From NCBI GenBank assembly GCA_013407085.1, contig JACCGJ010023909.1:1-64000 (forward strand): a DNA stretch of 64,000 nucleotides. The letters run 5' to 3'. This DNA is from Atriophallophorus winterbourni (taxonomy: Eukaryota > Platyhelminthes > Trematoda > Plagiorchiida > Microphallidae). Shown one piece after another: positions 54,360 to 64,000 of the stretch (position 1 is its first letter; each line of letters opens with the position of its first letter). The notes beneath the pieces were generated by a model. The model was not told where the DNA came from. It saw only the letters and a program-made list of their open reading frames with translations, and did not search any database. The position numbers and the translations under genes are program-made.

Positions 54360-56545
54360 GTCCGTCCTGCTTTTCGAACGTTATATAATACTTATTATTA
54401 AAAATCTGACTTTAAACATAAAAAGAGCCGTACTGTCCCTGGAGTAGAAAGAGGAGAAGTGCTCTTCCCATCTGTTAAGTTTTATCGACCATCGGGTTAC
54501 AAGAGATAGACTTAATGGGAGCCCTTATAAATTTGTTTGGGCCAATGGCTCTCTTGATCCCATCATACATACCGTGAAAAGTTCCGTTATCCGCAGCTTT
54601 TTAGTTATTGAGGCTAATTTCAGACCAACAGTTGTTCGCACATCGCCTTGCTGTCTGTTGGACCACATTACTAGCTGCTCTTAGAAGTCGTAAGTTTACA
54701 TCTGTTGGCATACCTTTGAACCTCAAGAATGCTGAGCTATTTCTCATCCAACACAGCAGTAATAACAGAAGCTTTTGCTTCAAACCAGTCGCTCGTTCGA
54801 GCTTTCTTCGGACCGGAAGTGGAAAGTGCGACTCGAAATATGCAGCTTTTTATCGATTACCGGTGTCTGAAGCCGATTTCAGTGGGGTTGTGTTGTTGAA
54901 CTCCGGTGTGAAGCCTTTTGCAAATCGCGCAGCTAGATTAGTTTCGCACATGCGAGTGACGTCTATCCTAGGCTTTGCAGACAATTTGGTGCAGTGAAAT
55001 CTCATGTGGGGAAGCATATGTTTTGCACAGATTTGTGAATGGTCAGTGTCGCAGTCTGCGCTCTGATATGATCTGGTGAGGAGCACGCTCCCATATTAGT
55101 GCACCTAACAAGAATAAAATCAAGCCGATGCCAAGCTAAGAGCGAGGATGTTTCCATGAGACTTGATGCTGTTTTTTGTTTGAAAGAAAGTGTTACTGAC
55201 ACAAAGACTGAACTGTGTGCACATTTCTAAAAGTCGTTGTCCATTTTCATTGATTTTACTTACACCAAACCTCCCGAGACAGTTTCGCGAAGACTCGTAA
55301 TCTACACAAACTCTGGCATTGAAATCAACCAATACCAATACACAGTTTTGTGTGGCAAGTTTTTCAGGACTGTTGTGATATTATGACATCAGGCGTCGCA
55401 GTGAGCTTCGCTGCATAAACGTTGACTAACGTAATGACACCAGTAATGCACTTCAGATTTGAAGTTCAAATCCGTTTGCTCCCGCTGCTGCTCGGTTCTG
55501 TTGCTTTTAGAAGGTCGGTTCGAACGGCAAACCCAACTCATGCAGTCGAGGCTCATCAAAACCTTTTCCTTTTCAAAAGAATGTGTAATCTCTTTCTGTT
55601 AGCTTACCAGTGTCTGGTAATCGCGTCTCTTGTAGGGCAGCCACGTCGACATTCAGCCTCTTTAGCTCATTGTCAATCACGGCTGACTTTCTTAATCCTC
55701 TGATTTTCGAGACGTCGTCATGAAATCTGAAACCATGGACCGGACGTTCTATGGTTCCAGTTTGAGAACTGATATTTGTTGTTTAGATTTTCGATTCGCT
55801 GGTGCGGAAAAATACAGTCTGCTTGTCGGTTGATTCTCAATCCTCATGATACCAATGAAGATAGATGACCGTGGCGAGACGGCACCTCATTGACTGTGGG
55901 CTGTCCAGCTTGAGTCGAGCGGTAGCCGTCCAATGAGACCTGGAAGTCTCTCCTACCGTCGATAGTAGCCCCAGGCTCTTCGCTCTACGCCAGTTGAGCC
56001 ATAGCTTTTAACCGGTTTCTGCTGCTTTCCGTGTTATTTTCCGTAGAAGCGGAATGGAGTGTCCTCTACATTGGTGCTTTGTGATGTACGCCAGAGCAGT
56101 TCAATATGGAGAACTAGCTGTTGCCAATGCAGCGATTGCTCCCTCTCTATGGCACAACAAGAGCCAAAGGAACAGCTAGACTGATATGTTTGGACAACGA
56201 TGCCGTCGCAGCAGCTGGCAAGACGAAGTTGAATAAACTTCGAACTGCCTAACGGGACTCCGGCTCCGGAATTTTCCTCGAGGTATACTCTTGAAGCCTT
56301 TTCAATGATTGGATGTAGCCACAATGTAGTGGAGGTATCAGATAAGGGTTTTCCTCCCCCTAGGTGAACCGCCTTTATGGATGTACGAGCTCCACCTGCT
56401 CGAAGCTTGCTGGTTTTTAGGCGCCAGTCAGCCGCCTTCGTCCTTTCTCCTGTCAGTAGAAGCAGTTCCGCCGAATCACACAGGACCACGCGTGCAGGCC
56501 AGTAGCTGGACTTGGTTGTCAGAGGCTATATGAGACGCGTGCCGT

Positions 56546-56660
56546 CGTTGCATGTATGTATGTATATATGAATACATGGATGAATACATGTTTGTATGTA
56601 TGTATCTGTGTTTGGTTTGTATGCTTATATATGTGTGTGAAATCATGTAATGGTTCAAGC
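56546..56660. repeat. Short TATG-like microsatellite
   Basis: Imperfect TATG/CATA repeats at the 5' end of the LINE-X copy (56549-56625), followed by a (TA)n run at 56663-56684. Confidence 0.7.
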
Positions 56661-56662
56661 TC

Positions 56663-56684
56663 ATATATATATATATATATATAT
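56663..56684. repeat. TA dinucleotide microsatellite
   Basis: (TA)n of about 22 bases between the TATG-like tract and a LINE-X block. Confidence 0.9.
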
Positions 56685-56890
56685 GCTTGAACCGCTACAT
56701 CATTTCACATATATTGGTTCAACACGAAGATTGGTAAACGGATTTACTGGCCAGCTATTATTTTGGGTTTAGGCCATAGTGGTGTTATCTGACGACTGCG
56801 TTTTAGCGACGGCTTTGCCATTTGAACCTTCTCGTATCGGCTCACAGAACAACTCTCGTATTCCGAATCTTATCTGTTCTCATCATTATC
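56685..56890 (+). pseudogene. LINE-X fragment (FTYLGS region and extra block)
   Basis: Begins LEPLHHFTYIGSTRRLVNGF (56686), which matches LKPLHHFIYISSTRRFLNEL at 43550, then about 140 bases matching the block after it (VLSDDCVLATALPFEPSRIG against VLSNDCVQATALSFEPPRLC). No other part of the LINE is attached. Confidence 0.6.
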
Positions 56891-57199
56891 ACATACAGCA
56901 TTACACTGGTAGCGCGTACCGAATGCACAACTGCCACACAACCATTAAAAAGTAAAATGCTAAAAGATGGCGAAGGGTGAGATTTGAATAGCTACGGATT
57001 CTATAGAACAGTAAGCACAAACAAACTGGGTAGAGGAGCCTACACCTCGAATGGAGCATGCATTTAAACAAGTTTCGTGAACGAGTAGAGCGACAACAGT
57101 ATTGCAGCTTCCTTGCGGCATTCACTGTCATGCATCATAGCAATCATTTCTCGTCACTCCGCTTGACAACATGAACGTTAAGCCAAAATTCCAAGATGA

Positions 57200-58450
57200 T
57201 GCTTAGTGCAAGACTGCCATTGAACACGGATGTGTAATTAGGCATTGCGTTAAGTGATCGCGGGGACACCACCCTGGAAGACGCGCTGCGCCGACTTTGG
57301 AAAGGTTACTAGTAAGGGTTTTTAACTGATTATGGTATGTGACGGTTTGGACAGCCCGAGATGTACGCCAATCAGGATGTGGCGTGGCAAAAAGAGTCTG
57401 TTTCGGAAGTCGGTGGTCTGGCAACCGTAAAACGTGACCCAACCAGCGTAATCTATGCAGGATGATTTGCTTCTCTATATCAACATTACTACCAAACAAC
57501 TTATTTGGGAGAGAATCGGTGCGTATGCAGTTGTAACATCTAACTCCTAGAATGTCGCGGAGACATCGGTTGTCAAATATTTGGAGACGCTGTAAGTCTT
57601 CTTTACAAAAAGTCCAGGTTTCGCACCCATGCAGTAACACGGCCCGAACTGTCGCTTTATATACTCTACCCTCGAGGAACAGAGACAGTTCTTTCTGACG
57701 CCAGAGGTGACATAGTTTGTGGAATGAAACGGTCGCTTTAGAAATACGTGTCGAGACCTCGTCATTTAACGATGCAGAATTATTGATACAACTACCGAGA
57801 TACGTAACGCGATCTACAATTTCAAGCGCCTGATTGTCAAGTAATAAAGTGCTGTTTGATAAGTCGCTGTCATGCAGCAGAACACTGCACTTGGAGGGTG
57901 CAAAACGCATTACAAATGAGGGCACAATACTTGGTAGCTTGTTCAGTATTGCCTGTGCATCTATGTACGAATCGAAGAGCAGAACTATATCATCAGCATA
58001 GTCCAAGCGGAGAAGCTTGCCGCCTGGCATTATGTGAACTCCGAAGGCTGGGGCACCGTTGCTGCATAATTCCATGATAGCATCAATTACAAAATTAAAC
58101 AAAAACGGAGAAATCGGACATCCTTGTCGGACGCCACTAGTAGTGTGAAATTTGGGAGAGAGTTCGTTGTAAACCTTAACGCATCCGGATGTATGAGCAT
58201 GAAGTGCACGTAGTATGTTGACATACTTTTGTGGAACGCCTCTGCACAGCAAGTTGATAAACAGGACATTTCGATAGACTGAATCAAATGCTCCTTCGAA
58301 GTCTAAAAAGATGGCTATTGTCGGCTGTCGATAGGTGTGCCGCAGTTCTAAGTTCCGTCGAAGAGTACAAATGTGATCGACACAGCCTCTGCCAGGTCGG
58401 AAGCCAGCTTGCTGCTCTCGGATCTGTGATTCCTCATGCGATGTTAATCT
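57200..58450 (-). mobile_element. SR2-like RTE LINE (family S), RT to C-terminus
   Basis: One open frame of over 400 codons. It begins RRLTSHEESQIREQQAGFRP (58445), GRGCVDHICTLRRNLELRHT, motif A AIFLDFEGAFDSVYRN (58290), GVRQGCPISPFLFNFVIDAI (58110), motif C LLRLDYADDIVLL (58000), VDRVTYLGSCIN (57810), RVYKATVRAVLLHGCETWTF (57670), IFDNRCLRDILGVRCYN, LHRLRWLGHVLRLPDHRLPK (57440), and GAARLPGWCPRDHL, with a stop near 57203. All RT catalytic residues are intact. Its N-terminal RT half lies at 59826-60200, separated by an inserted CR1 copy. This is the least damaged RT frame in the window after family T. The endonuclease is not seen. Confidence 0.85.
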
Positions 58451-58452
58451 TC

Positions 58453-58814
58453 GCCCGTTTCATTGGCAGATGAATTGCGCATTCAGCTGTCTCATTCGCG
58501 GGCCAAATTGAATGATTGGGACGATCTTCAAGCGGCTTTTCCTACTAGTCGTTTGTGTGAACTCCTGAACCACAAGTGCCAATTGATCCAACTTAAGGCA
58601 ACAACAACGTTTCTTAGAAAGTTTATCATCAGTGGTCAGACAGGAGATATATACTTGTTACTAAATATTTGTTAAGAGAGATTTCAAATCGCCCGTTTCA
58701 TTGGCAGTTGAATTGCGCATTCAGCTGTCTCATTCGCAAACCAAATTGAATGATCGCGACGATCTTCAAGCGGCTTTTCCTACTAGTCGCTTGTGTGAAC
58801 TCCAGAACCACAAG
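58453..58814 (+). repeat. Direct repeat, two units of an unknown sequence
   Basis: 58453-58590 and 58691-58814 are about 93% alike (GCCCGTTTCATTGGCAG start; CTTCAAGCGGCTTTTCCTAC inside; unit spacing 238 bases). A common open frame reads ELRIQLSHSRAKLND and DDLQAAFPTSRLCEL, but I recognise no protein. The second unit is cut by the CR1 5' truncation point. It lies in the interruption of the family S LINE. Confidence 0.7.
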
Positions 58815-59825
58815 TTGGGCCAATACTCTTCCTCGTATACGCGAATGATATACCTGAAATCGTACGCAGAAAAATCATTTTATTTGCGGATGACATCAAA
58901 GTCTGGACTAGCATACGCACCATAGAAGATTGCGAAATTCTCCAAAAAGATCTCGAAGCACTTCATAATTGGTCCTTGCGGAACTGCTTACCATTCAACA
59001 TCCAAAAATGTTGAACGTCGGTAAATCATTCGAATTCTCATACTCTTTGGGATCTCAGCAACTTTCATGGGTTACTGAAGAGAAAGACCTGGGCGTGTGG
59101 ATTAGCAGAAACCTGAAGTCTTCACGGCACTGTTCTGTTGTATAAAAAAAGTCCTGCCAAATCTTAGCATTGCTCAGAAGGATCTTTGGTCGTTTCTCAA
59201 AGCAGATACTCCCACGTATAATTAACACCTATAACAGACCAACAATGGAGTATGCTGTTCAAGCATGGTCCCCATGGTTACAAAAGGACATGACCTTGCT
59301 GCAACGGGTATACCACCGCGCTACAAAACTGGTGACCGGTCTATACAACAGGCCATACGAGGAGCGGATTGCAACGCTAAACCTCTTTGTCTTTCCGTAC
59401 CGTCGTCTCAGGGGTGACTTGATCCTGCTTTTCAACATTCTGCATACAGTGGATCACCCACTCGAACACCTGTTTCATCGGCAAGAAGCACGTGGTAGCA
59501 GATCGCATGTCTACAAGTTTATTATTCCACACTCCAGATCAAATTGTCGAAGGTTTTTCTTTGCTGTCAGAATCTGTTTTCTATGGAACTCCCTGCCCCC
59601 ACATATCATTTGCGCAACAAGCCTGAACATGTTCAAGACTGAACTTGACAAGTATATGTTGACGAAACCCAACCTTGCACCTGAATACACATACTCCCTT
59701 TCCATTTGTATAAAACATTTGTGTTGTTTTTATGAATTCCCTATAATTTTAATCTGTGGTTACTGTAAAGTATTTACTTTTTGGACCAATAAAACTTTGA
59801 ATTACTTTGAATTACTTTGAATATG
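58815..59825 (+). mobile_element. CR1-like LINE, young 5'-truncated copy 14
   Basis: Starts inside RT motif B (GPILFLVYANDIPEI equivalent), then IILFADDIKVWTSIRTIEDC (58870), DLGVWISRNLKSSRHCSV, LRRIFGRFSKQILPRIINTY (59175), EYAVQAWSPWLQKDMTLLQR, DLILLFNILHTVDHPLEHLF, NCRRFFFAVRICFLWNSLPP, a stop, a short 3' UTR and the tail ATTACTTTGAATTACTTTGA (59799-59818). By eye it differs from copy 11 (37359-38367) at about 3-6% of positions. It lies between the two halves of the family S LINE, in the opposite orientation, so it inserted there later. Confidence 0.85.
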
Positions 59826-60200
59826 GACGCTAATAATCTCGTAATGATTGGAGAGAGACTTATCTCAAGGTTATTGGAGCATGAGCTTCGCACACATTTT
59901 TCAAATGTAGGTATGATAAATTATTCGCCCCAACTCGGAGGGACGGATTCTGACGATCCCACTTCACGAAGCAGATCACCTAATGTGCTGATTAGGACTT
60001 GGTTACCTTCTTCGAGCGAAACAGGCGGTATGTAATCGGAGCTAGCAGCTTTGAATCGTTTCATGGATTCGATACAAGCTTTAATTTCTAAATCATTAGG
60101 AGGATCTACGCTAACAGGCCAATGATCACACTGCTTCAAATGAGGAAATGATTGTGTTGCAGGAATGACTGTATTGTGCAGTAAAATCAAGGTTGAGAAG
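59826..60200 (-). mobile_element. SR2-like RTE LINE (family S), N-terminal RT part
   Basis: WPVSVDPPNDLEIKACIESM (60110), KRFKAASSDYIPPVSLEEGN, EVGSSESVPPSWGE (59960), FIIPTFEKCVRSSCSNNLEI (59910), SLSPITRLLASI (59845). These are the RT blocks that precede HEESQIREQQAGFRPGRGC of the 58.4-kb part, so the two parts form one element split by 58453-59825. There is a stop after WGE and an eroded GISLIP block. Confidence 0.75.
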
Positions 60201-60460
60201 AGGAGAAATGTAAATGGCAAAAGGGGCAGTACAGTTTTTCGCTGCCTGTTGATGTCCTTGCCTCCGATGTCCGGTTGTTAGTTGCTTCAAACCATTTGAT
60301 TTTTTCGGAAACTGGTCAATGTCACTGGCCGGGTGACGAAGGTCAATCGATATACTTGTGAGGCTGACAGACGTTTGATTCGCATGTTAGCGAAAGATAG
60401 ATTAAATATTAGCGAACACCAATAAATGTGTAGAGACACTTGTCTGCTACACAGCCATTT
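60160..60460 (+). repeat. LINE-X extra block, third copy
   Basis: Matches 43745-44020: GTTGTTAGTTGCTTC-like and TTGATTCGCATGTTAGCGAA (60375-60394) are shared. Partly overlaps the edge of the family S fragment, so the exact border is unclear. Confidence 0.5.
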
Positions 60461-60544
60461 ACCAGTTCAAAGAATATTGGGTACCGATTCTCCAGGTTAA
60501 AAAAGGAGACCAAAAAATAGATAGCATTCGGTCTAAGCACGACC

Positions 60545-61795
60545 GACAAAGATTCAAGATTCAAGATTCAAGATTAATGGTTTTAAAAAAAGCAAATTGC
60601 TGTACAGAACCATAGCATTTACGTATAAAAAATTTAAAAAATCGTCACTTGTATGATCATATCTGTGTTCTTCATAGGTGGAGCAAAAATAATCCTTAAT
60701 TGCGACACAGACTGAGGAAAAAGAATCTTTGGATGGACGGTAGTTCCGTGCGTTAACAAAAAGAGACATCAGTAGATAGGGGCCAACGCATTAGTTCTCA
60801 ACATAAGGTTTCGTAACCTTTGTTCAAAGATGTGCTCGTTCGCTGAGGTAACAATATCTTTCGGTAAGCTATTCCACAAGAAGCATACACGAACAGCGAA
60901 GAAGTGACGACGACAATTCAATCGTGAGTGTGGGATTTGAAGGGTCAAAGAGTGGCTGCGTGTGGGGACAACCGAACCAAACTTGAAGAGGTGTTTGATA
61001 GGGTGGCATTTCGCGTAGATGATTCGATATGTCAGAGTGAGGTCGTGTGCTCCCGCTACCTACAAAATGCTCCCATACGAGTACTCGCATCAGCAGTACA
61101 AACACAAACAAAACAAAACCACCTTTTGGTTCCCAAGGTTGTCACATCCGGGGGTGGTGGTGGGGATAAGATACCGCTACCTACAAAATGCGTGCGTCTC
61201 AAATAGCCTCTGACAACCGAAGCCCAACTCCTGGCCTTCTCGTGGCGGAACTGCTTCTACTGACAGGAAAAGGGGCGAAAGCGGGTGACCGGCGCCTTAA
61301 AACCAGTTCGCTTCGGGTAGATGCAGCTCGTCAGCCCGGAAGGGCTGTCCATCTAGGGGATGAAAACCCTGACTCCAAACCTCCGCTTCCTGTGGATTAC
61401 ACAATCACAATACTCCGCCGAGGGTGCACAGTCCAAGTCTGGTCAGTCGCTGCTCAAAGGGTAAATTATTCAATCCGGTAACCATTTTGGTTGCCTTGTT
61501 ATAAATTCGTTCGAGGAGCGAGATGTCCTTTTCCATCCATGGCGTCCAAGCTTGTGCAGCGCAGTCAACGACAGGTTGTATGTAAGTGCTTAGTAATTTC
61601 GCGAGTGAGTGTGGTGGGAAATGTCCGAAAAGGCGTTTCAGTAAACCTAGCAAGCTGCACGCACGCTTGTAGACGGCTTTGCACTGTAGGCTGTTCTTCA
61701 AAGTGCCAGAGATCAAGATTCCGAGAACTTTTTGTGATGTACTCCATTCAAGCGGGTGGCTTCCAAGTGTGTAGGTAAAGGGAAAGGGTTTTCCG
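60545..61795 (-). mobile_element. CR1-like LINE, 5'-truncated copy 15 with an insertion
   Basis: Leftward: GKPFPFTYTLGSHPLEWSTS (61785), LISGTLKNSLQCKAVYKRAC (61715), LLKRLFGHFPPHSLAKLLST, QAWTPWMEKDISLLERIYNK, FEQRLTRLGLCTL (61430). A 350-bp insertion (61054-61404) follows. It then resumes LTLTYRIIYAKCHPIKHLFK (61040), NCRRHFFAVRVCFLWNSLPK (60920), a stop, 3' UTR and an ATCTTGA tail (TTCAAGATTCAAGATTCAAG on + near 60554-60574). It shares its tail type with copy 12, not copy 11. RT catalytic motifs are absent. Confidence 0.75.
61054..61404 (+). repeat. Insertion in CR1 copy 15: LINE-X leader piece and 18-bp direct repeat
   Basis: CCGCTACCTACAAAATGC occurs at 61053-61070 and 61174-61191. From about 61185, GTGCGTCTCAAATAGCCTCT through GGCGGAACTGCTTCTACTGA matches the 5' leader of LINE-X (reverse complement of 56395-56540). 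So about 215 bases of LINE-X leader sit inside a CR1 C-terminus. Confidence 0.6.
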
Positions 61796-61799
61796 ACAA

Positions 61800-62110
61800 A
61801 CTCACTATCCAGAGTTCAGAGACGGATTAGTGGAAATAGCCCATCACTGCCAGCCACTCCGATAATTCTGAAGGTATTCTTTACTGGAAGTTAGTTCTTC
61901 TCATTCAAAAGTGATTTATTCCTCACCATATCCTGCAAAGTAAAAGGAAGTATATGCCTATTGTTTTGTTCTTTCAAGTCCATGCATATGATTATCAGGG
62001 AAATAAACATGGCGACGTGAACTTGTTTTATGTTCGACGTCGGTGTTATTGTTATCAATTGCTTTATTGTCTTGTTTTATTTTAGTTGTACTGGTTGTCC
62101 CGTCTCCACC
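61800..62110. other. Possible 3' LTR zone of the gypsy pol remnant
   Basis: Non-coding. On the - strand the gypsy frame ends near 62118 and is followed by a purine-rich stretch AGGTGGAGACGGG (about 62098-62110), which fits a polypurine tract. A clear TG...CA LTR was not found before the CR1 copy begins at 61795. Confidence 0.3.
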
Positions 62111-64000
62111 TATGATTTCATACTCCACCTAGTTCCTTTTTAATAAAGGCTGGTTTTAATCTATCGATGGATATCGTTTCCTTTCTACGTTTGATGTCGA
62201 TAACAAACTGCTTTGAATTACGTCTGAGGACTTCGAAAGGACCGTCGTATTGAGGTTCTAGTGGTTTACGTACTGCGTCTACCGTGACGAACACATGGGC
62301 ACAGGTTGATAACGCTGCTGGGATGTACGCTGCGTTGCTCTGTTGTTGCGTTGGTTTAAGTTTTATAGACTGCATAGCTGCAAGCAAACGCTGTACAAAA
62401 TCGCTGGGATCGATGTATTGGTTAACCTGCGATCAGAGTGCGAGGTCCGATAAAAGTTTCAGGGCAGCACCGTAGACTAACTCTGCTGATGATCATCCCA
62501 AGTTAGGTTTGAACGAGGTATTTTTGCTCAGTAGAACCAGCGGTAAGTGTTCAGTCCAGCTGCTTGGATCTGGTTGAGCCATCAGGGATGACTTTATCTC
62601 TCTGTACATCTGTTCAACTATCCGATTTTCTATGGGGTGATAAGCTGTCGTTCGGATTCGTTTCGTTTCGTTCGTTGCTCACCGCGCTCTGTCGTCAAGA
62701 TTTCGGGTGTGCCATAATTATCAATCCAGTGTGCTGTAAACGTCCTCGTTATCGTTTCTTAATTGATGTCCTGGAAGGGTATAGCTACCGGTCAACGCGT
62801 GTATCGATCTACACACGTCGCGAGGTATCGCTGCCCTTTTGAGATTGGCAGCGGTCCGACGATGTCGATATTAGTATGGCTGAAACGCGTGCAGTTGTCG
62901 TCGTATGTTCCGATTTGGCTCCGTATGTGACGTTGGACTTTGGCTGGTTGACAAGAGAAACAGGCTCTGGACATCTCCCCCTTGTCCTTGTTCATTTCTG
63001 GCCATACGTTGAGCTCTGCGATTAGACGTTGCGTGATGTTGAATGTGAATCGTGTCGAATATGACTCATCTATACGTTTCGTTAACGACTGGAACCTTTC
63101 GTTTTGTAGCAGATTATGGTCTCGCGTGCTACGTCTAAGGTGATTCGTTTGATCTTTTAATTAGTGCTAGACAACTGCTCGAGGAAGTTTTCATGCTTTC
63201 TGCTTCGACTTCTGTTTAGCCAGTGCTTTCAGATCAACCGTGATATACTTTTGCTCCAATGGATGTAGCTTCTTTGTGAAGAATGCGACTGGTACTAATT
63301 TGACATTCTTAATCTGTTTTAGCACGCCAACGACTGCGACAAATGATGCATCTGCTGGTAGTACGAGTGTGCATTGCGAATCGACGTGTGCTGGCGACAG
63401 CGTTCTGCCCAATTCCTGCTTGATTTTTCCGAAAGCTTGTCTGCCCGACTCGTCCATTCGAAACAGATTTTTGTCCAGTTAAATTAGGTCCTTCTGGGGT
63501 TGGCATAGCTTTGAATACTTTTGGATGAAGCGTCCATTGTAGTTAACCATGCTAACAAACCTACGGAGCTTTGTGAAAGTGTCAGACAAGGAAAAGCTGA
63601 TAATTGCATCAACTTCATAGCGGAGAGGTTTGTTACCATCAGATGGCTTAGAAAATCTATGTAATCCTGTTCAGGTTGAGTCTTGAAGGGATTGATTACC
63701 ACTCCGAAATGACGGAAGCGTATGAACAGATGTTTGAGGTGTTTTAGTTGTTCCTTGTAGGAACGACTAGCAACCAGAATTTTGTCGATTTAAACGGAAA
63801 CCAAATCCAATCCATGCGTAAACTGGTCCACGAAATGTTGGGGCGTTTGAGTGGCATTCTGCAGTTCAAAGAGCACGCGTAAAATGTCGAAAAGACCAAA
63901 TGTTGTGGTCAATGCATTTTTTGCACGTCCGCTGGGTGAAACGTAATTTAGTGACAGGCACAAGCAAGATCTATCTTGCTGAGCACTCGCTTATTATGCA
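62111..64000 (-). mobile_element. Ty3/gypsy pol remnant (CsRn1/Mag-like), open at the window end
   Basis: Leftward from 64000: RT with ILRVLFELQNATQTPQHFVD (63880), then stop-IDKILVASRSYK (63780), where the catalytic Tyr-x-Asp-Asp reads stop-Ile-Asp-Lys. GVVINPFKTQPEQDYIDFLS (63700) is the RT end, and DESGRQAFGKIKQELG to FFTKKLHPLEQKYITVDLKA (63450-63200) is the RNase H start. The rest of RNase H is deleted. Integrase: zinc-binding CFSCQPAKVQRHIRSQIG (62960), core FSHTNIDIVGPLPISKGQRY with the first Asp, TTERGEQ where TTDRGxQ is expected (62690), IENRIVEQMYREIKSSLM with the Glu (62610), and a C-terminal DGPFEVLRRNSKQFVID (62240). Stops and frameshifts throughout; dead. Confidence 0.8.

Larger units (their letters stand above)
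53990..54430. repeat. Inverted pair of family-1 hammerhead repeats inside LINE-X
   Basis: Left arm about 54130-54245 and right arm about 54290-54420 are near inverted copies (ATTAATAAGTAGTATATGACG at 54140-54160 against CGTTATATAATACTTATTAT at 54379-54398). Left of the arm, 54025-54120 carries the CAGTCGGTGCAATG block seen at 24.2 kb. Each arm holds one ribozyme. The block separates the linker and RT of the LINE-X copy, so it was inserted after it. Confidence 0.75.
52205..56545 (-). mobile_element. LINE-X, nearly full length, interrupted by hammerhead repeats
   Basis: About 3.9 kb of element plus a 430-bp insertion. Leftward: 5' leader with an open frame (56489-56034), endonuclease start KLEPWNVRSM (about 55750) and ELKRLNVDVAALQETRLPD (55660; catalytic Glu), GKGFDEPRLHELGLP, VLVDFNARVCVDYESS (55330, for GDFNARV), LGRFGVSKINENGQRLLEMC (55270), SWHRLDFILVR (55110), linker 54990-54440, hammerhead block 54430-53990, RT EMRVTKIITLFKNKGDRGDC (53730), YRGICLLNDVGKLFAKVL, AVFIYLTKAFDYVSGKDLFK (motif A 53450), LKQGCVLTPTLFNIFF, RDLLFADDAALIAH (motif C intact, 53110), QFTYLGS, RVWWGNRKLDYQ, LQWHGHVYNMENGRIPKDLF and KDVCKRDMKALVIDPANWEE. 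C-terminal zinc finger YRCQSCG, then C and H, near 52230. Frameshifted, so probably inactive. Confidence 0.8.

Noticed and set aside
58815..59825. Target site duplication around CR1 copy 14
   Set aside because: I compared the flanks at 58450, 58815 and 59826 and found no convincing direct repeat.

Overview
This window is eukaryotic, intron-bearing, repeat-dominated DNA, AT-rich between the elements. It is most likely from a flatworm, probably a trematode. That is inferred from the element mix: CR1-like and RTE-like LINEs, a CsRn1/Mag-type Ty3/gypsy element, a Penelope-like fragment and many repeats carrying hammerhead ribozymes. There is no prokaryotic-style gene organisation. Almost every long open frame is a decaying transposon, an antisense shadow of one, or a frame through a TATG microsatellite.

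Layout. 0.5-4.6 kb: three broken CR1-like copies (two + strand ORF1 halves, then a - strand copy with an internal deletion). 4.6-11 kb: mostly featureless AT-rich DNA with a CR1 3' end at 9.9-10.5 kb and degenerate hammerhead repeats at 8.0-8.9 and 10.6-11.0 kb. 11.3-17.5 kb: the only good candidate host gene, eight + strand exons whose splice phases all agree, ending with an AATAAA signal; product not recognised. 17.8-20.9 kb: a long - strand CR1-like copy. 20.9-22.5 kb: an array of hammerhead repeats that changes orientation. 22.9-26.3 kb: CR1 ORF1 remnants around a 304-bp tandem repeat with hammerhead relics. 26.6-28.4 kb: a 5'-truncated RTE-like LINE with an exact 11-bp target site duplication (TSD) and only two lesions. 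28.9-32.9 kb: small LINE, mini-LTR and Penelope fragments. 32.9-38.6 kb: a near full-length CR1-like element lying inside a TATG microsatellite. 38.7-40.2 kb: another CR1 3' half. 41.9-44.6 kb: a deleted + strand copy of a second LINE type (called LINE-X here, with a C-terminal zinc finger). 44.65-51.0 kb: a gypsy gag-protease fragment split by a 5-kb RTE-like insertion with an exact 11-bp TSD. 51.1-52.1 kb: RTE and CR1 fragments. 52.2-56.5 kb: a nearly full-length - strand LINE-X, interrupted by an inverted pair of hammerhead repeats. 57.2-60.2 kb: an SR2-like LINE split by a young CR1 copy. 60.5-61.8 kb: a CR1 3' end carrying its own insertion. 62.1-64.0 kb: a gypsy pol remnant running off the window.

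How it fits together. The DNA reads as successive nested insertions. RTE into gypsy, CR1 into the SR2-like LINE, CR1 into a microsatellite, hammerhead repeats into LINE-X and a probable solo LTR into an RTE copy give a relative age order. The most unusual content is the hammerhead-bearing repeats: two sequence families in several separate blocks. One copy (54180-54222, - strand) keeps every core base and all three stems of a type I hammerhead with a two-base-pair stem III. No coding element in the window looks fully intact. Lower-case or bracketed family names (LINE-X, R, S, T) are labels used here only. All family calls come from reading motifs by eye, without database searches.
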